A stretch of DNA of 18,701 nt, from contig NZ_LWHB01000154.1 in NCBI RefSeq assembly GCF_001889065.1, forward strand, positions 6-18,706, written 5' to 3'. A model generated the notes under the pieces. That model was given only the letters and a program-made list of their open reading frames with translations. It ran no database searches and had not been told where the DNA came from. The position numbers and the translations under genes are program-made. Below are positions 7,317 to 12,391 of the stretch, piece by piece. The DNA comes from Suttonella ornithocola (GTDB lineage: Bacteria > Pseudomonadota > Gammaproteobacteria > Cardiobacteriales > Cardiobacteriaceae). How positions within the stretch are numbered: the stretch's first letter is position 1; every line of letters starts with the position of its first letter.

Positions 7317-7384
7317 CTATGGGAACACTTTATTCCCATAGGGGATTCATGTGTTCCCTTTTTCATTTTTTAAAGGAGAACACT
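7317..7384 (+). promoter_or_regulatory. RNA header 1 (SD-mimic switch) for the DUF3577 gene
   Basis: Hairpin A pairs CTATGGGAA (7317-7325) with TTCCCATAG (7333-7341). Alternative B pairs the mimic GGGAACAC (7321-7328) with GTGTTCCC (7351-7358), followed by TTTTT. Alternative C pairs GTGTTC (7351-7356) with GAACAC (7378-7383), which covers the region just after the Shine-Dalgarno AAAGGAG. A and B share the GGGAA strand and B and C share the GTGTTC strand. Confidence 0.8.
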
Positions 7385-8166
7385 ATGAACACTCAATCAA
7401 CCCAACAAAAATATTTTGATTCAGTTTTGTACACACGTTGTGTACTGAACGAAATTAAGATTGTTACCCCCCCCCTAGAAAAAGGGATAAGTACTGCGCC
7501 ATTAAAGCCAGTATTTTATCAACAGAGAAAGGTAAAATCTCTTATACCTCAATTGATCTGTTGGTAGCAGGTCAACCTGCAAAACGGTTACTTTGGTCGC
7601 TAAAAGAACGTTGGCCTCAAGGTTTTAACAGTCAATCTGATAGATGGACTGCCGATATTAATATTGGTAGCCTAAGTGTCGCCTCATTCAATAAAAAGAA
7701 TGGGGAAGTAGGCGCTGTATTAAAAGGAAGATTACTCAACATTCGAAATCTAAAAATAGGTAATGAATTAGTAGCGGGTGAGGAGTGGAACGAGCAAATT
7801 CCAGAACCTTCTTATCATGCAATTTCTTACCTAAATGACTGTAACTTTGATAAAAGCTTCCTCAAAATTTCTGTCTTAGATGGAAAAATCGAGGAGCCAA
7901 ATTACCAAAGTTTAAATGTTAATTTTGATGCTCAAGCATTCCCTGTTTTTGCAGAAATGCAATCTTTAGCCTTAATGCCAAAAGGCATTAAAAATAAGGA
8001 ATCCAATGCAAAAGTATTTTGCATTTTAAGTTTGACTGGTTTGACAGCATCAGGCTTCAAGACCAAAGAAGGAGATAATAAAGCCGCTATTTGGGCTAGC
8101 CTAGCATCCATCCGATATTTAAAAGCGGATGATACCGTTTTTATCGGTGGCAAAGAAGCCGCATAA
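7385..8166 (+). pseudogene. DUF3577 (STY4534-type ICE replication) protein, out of frame at a C9 tract
   Basis: Translation starts at ATG 7385 (SD GGAG) with MNTQSTQQKYFDSVLYTRC, the family's typical opening, reaches nine consecutive C bases (7467-7475) and then runs out of frame to a TAG near 7564. With ten or seven C bases the frame would continue as PPRKRDKYCAIKASI, STEKGKISYTSIDLLVAG and on to the intact second part (from 7561; LLWSLKERWPQGF ... VLKGRLLNIRNLKIG ... ADDTVFIGGKEAA). Full length would be about 260 aa, so the gene is whole apart from this tract. DUF3577 proteins occur in PFGI-1/SPI-7-type ICEs; their biochemistry is poorly known. The change may be a phase-variable OFF state, a fixed mutation or a homopolymer sequencing error. 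Confidence 0.8.
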
Positions 8167-8173
8167 ACTAACT

Positions 8174-8201
8174 AATGCTCTGCTTTTAGCAGAGCATTTT
8201 A
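8174..8201 (+). terminator. Terminator-like hairpin inside unit 1
   Basis: An 11-bp stem AATGCTCTGCT/AGCAGAGCATT with loop TTT is followed only by TTA, so it is weak by U-run. It follows the DUF3577 frame, and no new promoter is visible before the next gene. Confidence 0.55.
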
Positions 8202-8202
8202 C

Positions 8203-8265
8203 CCACACGGGGAACTTCCGTGTGGAGTCCTCTGTGTGATGTTTTTACTTATCAGAGGACATAAT
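8203..8265 (+). promoter_or_regulatory. RNA header 2 for the two-TM/one-TM gene pair
   Basis: A: CCACACGG (8203-8210) with CCGTGTGG (8218-8225). B: ACACGGGG (8205-8212) with CTCTGTGT (8230-8237), including two G-U pairs. C: GTCCTCTG (8227-8234) with CAGAGGAC (8253-8260), which contains the Shine-Dalgarno AGAGGA. The start codon follows 5 nt later. Confidence 0.78.
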
Positions 8266-8517
8266 ATGAGAAGAATAAGATTTGCCATTAGAGCTGCTTA
8301 TTTATTTTTGGGAAAAAAATGGTGGCAATTAAATGATGCGCAAAGAAAATTAATTTCCGACTCTTTGCAAAAGTTCAGCATTGGCTGCCTTATTCCTGTC
8401 GTAATGGCCGTAGTTAACAATGAACTGCATAAAGGTCATGCAATATTAGGAGGGTGTGCTATAGTTGCACTTGGTTTATCTATAGCTTCTTTAGCTGAAG
8501 AAAAAGAGGAGGAATGA
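8266..8517 (+). CDS. Small two-helix membrane protein
   Basis: An 83-aa protein with a basic amphipathic N-terminus (MRRIRFAIRAAYLFLGKKWW), the motif NDAQRKL near residue 24, two hydrophobic helices at about 37-52 and 58-76, and an acidic tail EEKEEE. ATG 8266 is chosen because header 2 and AGAGGA end directly before it; the in-frame ATG at 8236 lies inside the header. It resembles the 85-aa protein at 17125 in layout (EQRK motif, then helices) and both are followed by a coupled 33-aa single-helix gene. Family and function are not recognised. Confidence 0.75.
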   Translation: MRRIRFAIRAAYLFLGKKWWQLNDAQRKLISDSLQKFSIGCLIPVVMAVVNNELHKGHAILGGCAIVALGLSIASLAEEKEEE

Positions 8518-8518
8518 T

Positions 8519-8620
8519 ATGACCACTCTAATCATTTTTGTGTCAATATTTCTTGCTTTTGGGTGCTTCGTAGCCTACGGTGCTTATCAAGTACGCAAAG
8601 AGGAAAAACACACTAAGTAA
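8519..8620 (+). CDS. 33-aa single-helix membrane protein
   Basis: A 33-codon ORF starting MTTLIIFVSIFLAFGCFVAY and ending in the charged tail RKEEKHTK. Residues 3-22 form one membrane helix. The start codon is 1 nt after the upstream stop codon, and GGAGGA inside the end of the upstream gene can serve as its Shine-Dalgarno, so translation is coupled. It has no header of its own. The same size, start (MT) and charged tail occur in the partner gene at 17382. It is short enough to be skipped by routine gene callers. Confidence 0.65.
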   Translation: MTTLIIFVSIFLAFGCFVAYGAYQVRKEEKHTK

Positions 8621-8641
8621 CATTTTATTTTTTAACCTTCT

Positions 8642-8696
8642 CACGGGGAACTTCCCCGTGGAGGTTCTCCGTTTTTTTATTTTTAAGGAGAACCTT
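8642..8696 (+). promoter_or_regulatory. RNA header 3 for the DUF3275 gene
   Basis: This is one of the clearest examples. A: CACGGGG (8642-8648) with CCCCGTG (8654-8660). B: ACGGGGAAC (8643-8651) with GTTCTCCGT (8664-8672), nine pairs with one G-U, followed by T7. C: GGTTCTCC (8663-8670) with GGAGAACC (8687-8694), eight perfect pairs covering the Shine-Dalgarno. Confidence 0.85.
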
Positions 8697-9431
8697 ATGA
8701 ACACAGAAACATTTACAATTTACGGAACATTAGTAATTCATTACGTTAATGGACGAAATGGATTGTTCCCGATAGGGACATTAAAAAGTGCTGTAGGCAC
8801 TTTTCGTGTTCGCAGTAAATGGATTGCAAACTTAGAAGATGGTGAATACAAAGGACAATTCGCTATATCTGAATTTTCTCTTTACTCTTATCACGTTTAC
8901 GGCGAAAACCGCACAACGATTGGGATTTTAATAGACGAGTATTGGCTTGATGATGCCGCACTTGGAAAACAAGCCGAGCCCGAAATTCTTCCTGATCCAG
9001 TGGAAGAAGAGGGCAGAAATACACAGCCCGTCATTGAACCTGAACCAGCCAAATTGGAAACGATAGAGGCTGTTTCAGAGCAAACTAAAGTTGATCTTGA
9101 ACAGGACGAAACTAATGAAGAGGGTTATACGCCTGTATCTGTAAACGGTGTCGTGGTTGCGATGACTCGTCATAGCAATATAGACGTAGCACCACAGCAG
9201 AATATTCAAAATAATCCTCCAGTCAGTTCTAGTTCTACTGCTGAAGCCGAAATTGACCAAGAAAAAGTCGATTTTTTGAGCAGCTTTGATGCTGAATGGA
9301 CATACGGACGACCTTACAAAGTCGATACCACATTGTCTCGCCAAGATATCCGTGATTGTAGAGTGGCGTTGATGTCCTTGGGTTACCGCTTTGATGCGCT
9401 TAAACAAGTGTATGTAGGAGGTGATTCATGA
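8697..9431 (+). CDS. DUF3275 family ICE protein
   Basis: A 244-aa protein of the DUF3275 family found in PFGI-1/ICEclc/ICEHin1056-type elements. The N-terminal domain (residues 1-90) shows the family pattern: FTIYGTLVIHYVNGRNG, FPIGTLKSAVGTFRV, LEDGEYKGQFAISEF, then a Y-H-V-Y block. A Pro/Glu-rich, low-complexity linker (about 95-195) follows. The C-terminus (FLSSFDAEWTYGRPYKVDTTLSRQ and later LGYRFDALKQVYVGG) is the family's second conserved block. Start ATG 8697 follows GGAGAACC of header 3; an upstream extension to 8580 overlaps the 33-aa gene and is rejected. The stop overlaps the next start by 4 nt (ATGA), giving translational coupling. Molecular role unknown. Confidence 0.88.
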   Translation: MNTETFTIYGTLVIHYVNGRNGLFPIGTLKSAVGTFRVRSKWIANLEDGEYKGQFAISEFSLYSYHVYGENRTTIGILIDEYWLDDAALGKQAEPEILPDPVEEEGRNTQPVIEPEPAKLETIEAVSEQTKVDLEQDETNEEGYTPVSVNGVVVAMTRHSNIDVAPQQNIQNNPPVSSSSTAEAEIDQEKVDFLSSFDAEWTYGRPYKVDTTLSRQDIRDCRVALMSLGYRFDALKQVYVGGDS

Positions 9432-10513
9432 GCGGCTTAATGCACCCTAGAGTTGCGCACAACTATGCAGAAAAGGGTTACTATCCTACGGATGATGCCA
9501 CCTTGCGTGGCATCTCGCATTTATTCGCTCCATCCCAAGAAGCGATTACGTTTCTTGATCCGTGTTGCGGAACAGGGGCAGCATTAGCTGCACTGGCGAG
9601 TAAAAACCGCTATCCATTCGCGAAAGCCTATGGCATAGAGCTAGACGAGCAAAGAGCAGGAAGTGCAAAAACACTCTTAAACAGTAGTGTACTTCACGCC
9701 TCTGCATTAGAAGCACAAGTTACCCAACACGCTGTTGATTGTTTATTTTTAAATCCACCCTATGGTTGGGACTTGAAAGACAATGAAGCAGATGAAAAAA
9801 GCGAACGCTTAGAACATCGTTTTCTGTCACAAACGTTCTCGTGGCTTAAAAGTGGTGGCATTATCATTGCCATCTTGCCTAAAACATCGTTAGATAGAAA
9901 GACGCAAAACTGGTTTGTGATGCGTTTTGCTCATCTGCAAGTGTTTGAAGCAGCAACTGACCGTTTTAATCAGATTGTTATTATTGGTGAGAAACGCCAC
10001 GGTACGGCAGGTATTGATAAAGCATGGAATGCAAGATTTGATGCTTGGCAAAAAGGTGATGTTGCTTGGCATAAATTACCTGATGCACCATTACCGTCAG
10101 GAGAACAATATCATCTGATGGGTAATAATAAGACCTTCAAAATGTTCGCAAAAGCGATAGATGCGGAGAGACTTAAGGCGGTTAAAAAAGATTGCCATAA
10201 CCTGTGGCAGACATTTGATGCTCAGTTTGTACGCGCAAGTGATACACAGAGCATTAGACCGCTATATCAATTAACTGATTGGCATACCTGCCTCTTGATT
10301 ACTTCAGGAGTAGTAGGTGGCATTGTTGATAATGGAAAACGTCGTCTGCTTATTAAAGGCAGAACAATGAAAATCCAAACCATTAAAAATATGGAAGATG
10401 AGAACGGGGAGTTAGTATCGTCACAACACCGTGACAGATTCCAAACCATCATCAAAGCCATTGACCTGACTACATCATCAAAAAGTTACGGTCAAATCGT
10501 CGATATTCGATAA
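9428..10513 (+). CDS. DUF6094-like class I SAM-dependent methyltransferase (putative DNA adenine methylase)
   Basis: A 361-aa Rossmann-fold methyltransferase. SAM-binding motif I is LDPCCGTGAAL (residues about 43-53), the acidic residue after strand 2 is in YGIELDEQRAG (about 73-83), and the catalytic motif IV is FLNPPYGWD near 112, the NPPY type used for N6-adenine or exocyclic amino methylation. The N-terminal MHPRVAHNYAEKGYYPTDDATL is typical of ICE-borne DUF6094 proteins. The C-terminal 100 residues are beta-rich and lack a recognised domain. Translation is coupled to DUF3275 through ATGA and it has no header. It may modify the element's own DNA; the target is unknown. No restriction partner is adjacent. 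Confidence 0.85.
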   Translation: MSGLMHPRVAHNYAEKGYYPTDDATLRGISHLFAPSQEAITFLDPCCGTGAALAALASKNRYPFAKAYGIELDEQRAGSAKTLLNSSVLHASALEAQVTQHAVDCLFLNPPYGWDLKDNEADEKSERLEHRFLSQTFSWLKSGGIIIAILPKTSLDRKTQNWFVMRFAHLQVFEAATDRFNQIVIIGEKRHGTAGIDKAWNARFDAWQKGDVAWHKLPDAPLPSGEQYHLMGNNKTFKMFAKAIDAERLKAVKKDCHNLWQTFDAQFVRASDTQSIRPLYQLTDWHTCLLITSGVVGGIVDNGKRRLLIKGRTMKIQTIKNMEDENGELVSSQHRDRFQTIIKAIDLTTSSKSYGQIVDIR

Positions 10514-10530
10514 AGCCGAAAGGCTCTTAA

Positions 10531-10583
10531 CCCACAGGGTTGCTCCCTGTGGGGCAACTCTGTCTTTTTTATAGGAGACAGAT
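10531..10583 (+). promoter_or_regulatory. RNA header 4
   Basis: A: CCCACAGGG (10531-10539) with CCCTGTGGG (10545-10553). B: ACAGGGTTGC (10534-10543) with GCAACTCTGT (10554-10563), ten pairs with one G-U, followed shortly by T6. C: CTGTCT (10560-10565) with AGACAG (10576-10581), overlapping the Shine-Dalgarno GGAG. Only the mimic half GGGTTGC departs in sequence from the real SD region GGAGACAG. Confidence 0.75.
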
Positions 10584-11138
10584 ATGTTTATAACCAATAT
10601 TGAAGGCATCTTTTGCGATGCCATTATTGCCGATGACAACGGCAATTGCTGTTTTGCCTCACTCTGGGGCAGAAACAGCGAATTACTTGCGCTTTATGGT
10701 GGAATTACCACTGAAGCTATACACGGTATCAGCGTTGAAAATCAGGCATACGGACTTGATAAGCGCTTACAAAAAAAGCAACTAAGGATGCCCAAAGAGA
10801 GCAAATACGGCTCTGATTTAGTGCATAGCTTTTTATTTTCACCGATGACAATAGCTGATCAAGACGGTTGTCGTATTCTCATTGATCGCAAGCCAATTGA
10901 GCAGAATCGTATTTGGACATCGGTGTGTAGCCTATCCGAAATCGGACTACTGAATGAATGGCAAACACCAATCCTGAGAAAGTTACAAAGTCTTGAATTG
11001 ATAAAACCCCTGAGCATAAGCGCAAGCGAAAAGCTCTTTGCCGTAAAAATTAATCTTTTTGCGCAATCCATCTTTGCAGAAATGGTCAGCGAAATGCTGA
11101 TTGCTGGTGAAATCAAGGAGACGTGCTATGCTCGATAA
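10584..11138 (+). CDS. Hypothetical ICE protein
   Basis: A 184-aa soluble protein with no membrane helix or recognised domain. The N-terminal half looks like a beta-rich fold (ITNIEGIFCDAIIADDNGNC, later YGGITTEAIHGISVEN) and the C-terminal part is helical (SASEKLFAVKINLFAQSIF). Start ATG 10584 directly follows header 4. It overlaps the following small gene by 11 nt, so the two are translationally coupled. Position between the methyltransferase and helicase genes ties it to the ICE backbone, but I cannot assign a function. Confidence 0.75.
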   Translation: MFITNIEGIFCDAIIADDNGNCCFASLWGRNSELLALYGGITTEAIHGISVENQAYGLDKRLQKKQLRMPKESKYGSDLVHSFLFSPMTIADQDGCRILIDRKPIEQNRIWTSVCSLSEIGLLNEWQTPILRKLQSLELIKPLSISASEKLFAVKINLFAQSIFAEMVSEMLIAGEIKETCYAR

Positions 11139-11283
11139 AGGATTATCAATACTGGCTGTATCATTAAGCATAGAGATGGTTTCAAATATTCTAAGCAACC
11201 TCTATGGTAATGCGGTGTTAGCCTTGGCAATTCTTATAAGTGTCATCACTTTAGGCATTTGCCATTTCAGACAAAAGAAATAA
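11128..11283 (+). CDS. 51-aa small membrane protein
   Basis: Starts at ATG 11128 after AAGGAG (11115-11120) inside the upstream gene; the longer TTG start has no such support. Two hydrophobic stretches, about residues 7-21 and 28-46 (ILAVSLSIEMVSNIL; AVLALAILISVITLGI), end in the basic tail CHFRQKK. It is the last gene of unit 1, coupled to the 184-aa gene. It resembles in size and layout the other tiny membrane proteins of the element; no family is recognised. Confidence 0.65.
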   Translation: MLDKGLSILAVSLSIEMVSNILSNLYGNAVLALAILISVITLGICHFRQKK

Positions 11284-11287
11284 TCTT

Positions 11288-11311
11288 AACCCAGCTTATG
11301 CTGGGTTTTTT
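11288..11311 (+). terminator. Terminator of transcription unit 1
   Basis: Stem AACCCAGC/GCTGGGTT with loop TTAT and a run of six T. It lies 5 bp after the last gene of the unit and 11 bp before the next promoter. Confidence 0.9.
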
Positions 11312-11321
11312 ATTGAATTCA

Positions 11322-11350
11322 TTGACCTAAAGCATAAAATGCGCTAATTT
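11322..11350 (+). promoter_or_regulatory. Promoter of transcription unit 2
   Basis: TTGACC and TAATTT are 17 bp apart. It is homologous to the promoters at 7113 and 16243 and sits at the same distance from the leader. Transcription should begin near 11357. Confidence 0.75.
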
Positions 11351-11356
11351 TATTGC

Positions 11357-11522
11357 CAGAAGTCGACGGACTATAATCGGTATCGGGCTCATAAGTATGC
11401 TAGTCATACGAATTTACCTGAAACCCCGTGCTGCATTGCAGAGGTAAATCATCGAATCTTTTTTTTACGCTTTTCTAAGCGTAAATCATCTAAACCAGCA
11501 GAATTAAAAATTCTGCGTCCTG
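11357..11522 (+). ncRNA. Conserved structured leader RNA, copy 2
   Basis: Helices visible: GTATG/CATAC (11395-11399 with 11405-11409); ATTTACCT/AGGTAAAT (11412-11419 with 11442-11449) enclosing CTGC/GCAG; TTTACGCTT/AAGCGTAAA (11464-11472 with 11477-11485) with loop TTCT; and GCAGAATT/AATTCTGC (11498-11505 with 11509-11516). The last stem keeps pairing in copies 1 and 3 with a different loop (GCAGAA/TTCTGC). The motif GTAAATCATC occurs twice, each time just after a helix. Nearly identical to copy 3. Confidence 0.75.
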
Positions 11523-11590
11523 CTATGGGAACACTTTATTCCCATAGGGGAGTCATGTGTTCCCTTTTTCATTTTTTAAAGGAGCACATT
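11523..11590 (+). promoter_or_regulatory. RNA header 5
   Basis: A: CTATGGGAA (11523-11531) with TTCCCATAG (11539-11547). B: GGGAACAC (11527-11534) with GTGTTCCC (11557-11564), followed by TTTTT. C: ATGTGTTCC (11555-11563) with GGAGCACAT (11581-11589), nine pairs with one G-U. Relative to headers 1 and 10 the SD flank changed from AACAC to CACAT and pairing with the unchanged anti-SD strand shifted by two bases. Confidence 0.8.
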
Positions 11591-11860
11591 ATGAAAATTA
11601 AATTTTTTATTAAAAAAGTATTTTTGCGTTTATTTCTTTCAAATAGTGAAAGAAAAATGCTTAAACAAGGGTTATCTGTTTACTGGGATTGCGTCTCTGA
11701 ATGTAACTATTCTTTAAGAGAAGAACTCGACGACATCCTTTCATTTGGAGATGATTTATCTTTAGAACAAAGATCTCAGGAAGCAATAGAACTTAGACAA
11801 AGCATTATCGAGTTAGAGCAAAAGAGGGAGGCTATTTCTACTTTAGATTCTAGTCTGTAA
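11591..11860 (+). CDS. Hypothetical helical protein
   Basis: An 89-aa protein with a basic N-terminus (MKIKFFIKKVFLRLFLS) that may form an amphipathic membrane-associated helix, then a charged, probably coiled-coil C-terminal half (about 45-85, EELDDILSF to IIELEQKREAI). ATG 11591 directly follows header 5, so the in-frame upstream start at 11525, inside the header, is rejected. First gene of unit 2; no family recognised. Confidence 0.7.
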   Translation: MKIKFFIKKVFLRLFLSNSERKMLKQGLSVYWDCVSECNYSLREELDDILSFGDDLSLEQRSQEAIELRQSIIELEQKREAISTLDSSL

Positions 11861-11874
11861 TTCTTTTATCTAAT

Positions 11875-11935
11875 CCCATCGGGAACATATCCCGATGGGG
11901 TGTGTTCCCTTCAATTTAAATTTGAGGAATACATT
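11875..11935 (+). promoter_or_regulatory. RNA header 6 for the DUF1640 gene
   Basis: A: CCCATCGGGA (11875-11884) with TCCCGATGGG (11890-11899). B: GGGAACA (11881-11887) with TGTTCCC (11903-11909). C: TGTGTTCC (11901-11908) with GGAATACA (11926-11933), one G-U. Here the U-run after B is interrupted (TTCAATTT), so B is a poorer terminator in this header. Confidence 0.75.
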
Positions 11936-12280
11936 ATGTATAACACTGTTGAATATCAAGCTGAAGTTGCTAAACTGGTTGCGGTTGAATTTACTCGCGA
12001 ACAAGCAGAGGCAATTATGCAACATGTAGAAGATCGGCAAATACGTTCACTTCAAGAATTGGCAACAAAGCGTCAACTAGAGGATGTTCGTATTGCGTTA
12101 AAACAGGAAGTTGCTGATGTACGCACCGAACTGAAGCAAGAAATTGCAAATGTGAAGCATGATATTGAGAAACTGGATCAGAAAATGGACTATAAGTTCC
12201 GTTTACTGACCGTTTTAATGTTTATTGCGCCTTTTGCACCGGAAGCCTTAAAACAACTCAAAATATTTTTAGGCAGTTAA
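11936..12280 (+). CDS. DUF1640-like coiled-coil protein with C-terminal membrane anchor
   Basis: A 114-aa protein. The N-terminal part (EYQAEVAKLVAVEFTREQAEAIM) and the LATKRQLEDV block are typical of bacterial DUF1640 proteins. A heptad-rich coiled coil runs about 45-92 (EVADVRTELKQEIANV, HDIEKLDQKMD), and a hydrophobic segment at about 94-107 (FRLLTVLMFIAPFA) is probably a membrane anchor or helix near the C-terminus. ATG 11936 follows GAGGAA of header 6. Bacterial members are common in phages and ICEs, but their role is not established. Confidence 0.8.
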   Translation: MYNTVEYQAEVAKLVAVEFTREQAEAIMQHVEDRQIRSLQELATKRQLEDVRIALKQEVADVRTELKQEIANVKHDIEKLDQKMDYKFRLLTVLMFIAPFAPEALKQLKIFLGS

Positions 12281-12287
12281 TAAAAAC

Positions 12288-12311
12288 CTGACCGCTTTTG
12301 CGGTCAGTTTC
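12288..12311 (+). terminator. Terminator-like hairpin inside unit 2
   Basis: Stem CTGACCGC/GCGGTCAG with loop TTTT is followed by TTTC. It lies right after the DUF1640 gene, and a second hairpin AAACAG/CTGTTT (12315-12330) follows. No new promoter is seen before the helicase gene, so read-through or antitermination is needed for helicase expression. Confidence 0.6.
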
Positions 12312-12331
12312 ACTAAACAGTTTACTGTTTT

Positions 12332-12391
12332 CCCATCGGGAACATATCCCGATGGGGTGTGTTCCCTTTTTTATGCTTTAAGGAGAACACT
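12332..12391 (+). promoter_or_regulatory. RNA header 7 for the helicase gene
   Basis: A: CCCATCGGGA (12332-12341) with TCCCGATGGG (12347-12356). B: GGGAACA (12338-12344) with TGTTCCC (12360-12366), followed by T6. C: GTGTTC (12359-12364) with GAACAC (12385-12390), immediately after the SD AAGGA. The A hairpin is identical to that of header 6, a recent duplication or conversion. Confidence 0.8.

Noticed and set aside
7223..7384. Short ORFs across the leaders (copies near 7223 and 16349, MLHCRGKSSNLF type)
   Set aside because: They lack a Shine-Dalgarno, and copy differences preserve RNA pairing; the frame is shared mainly because the copies are nearly identical. A leader peptide cannot be fully excluded.
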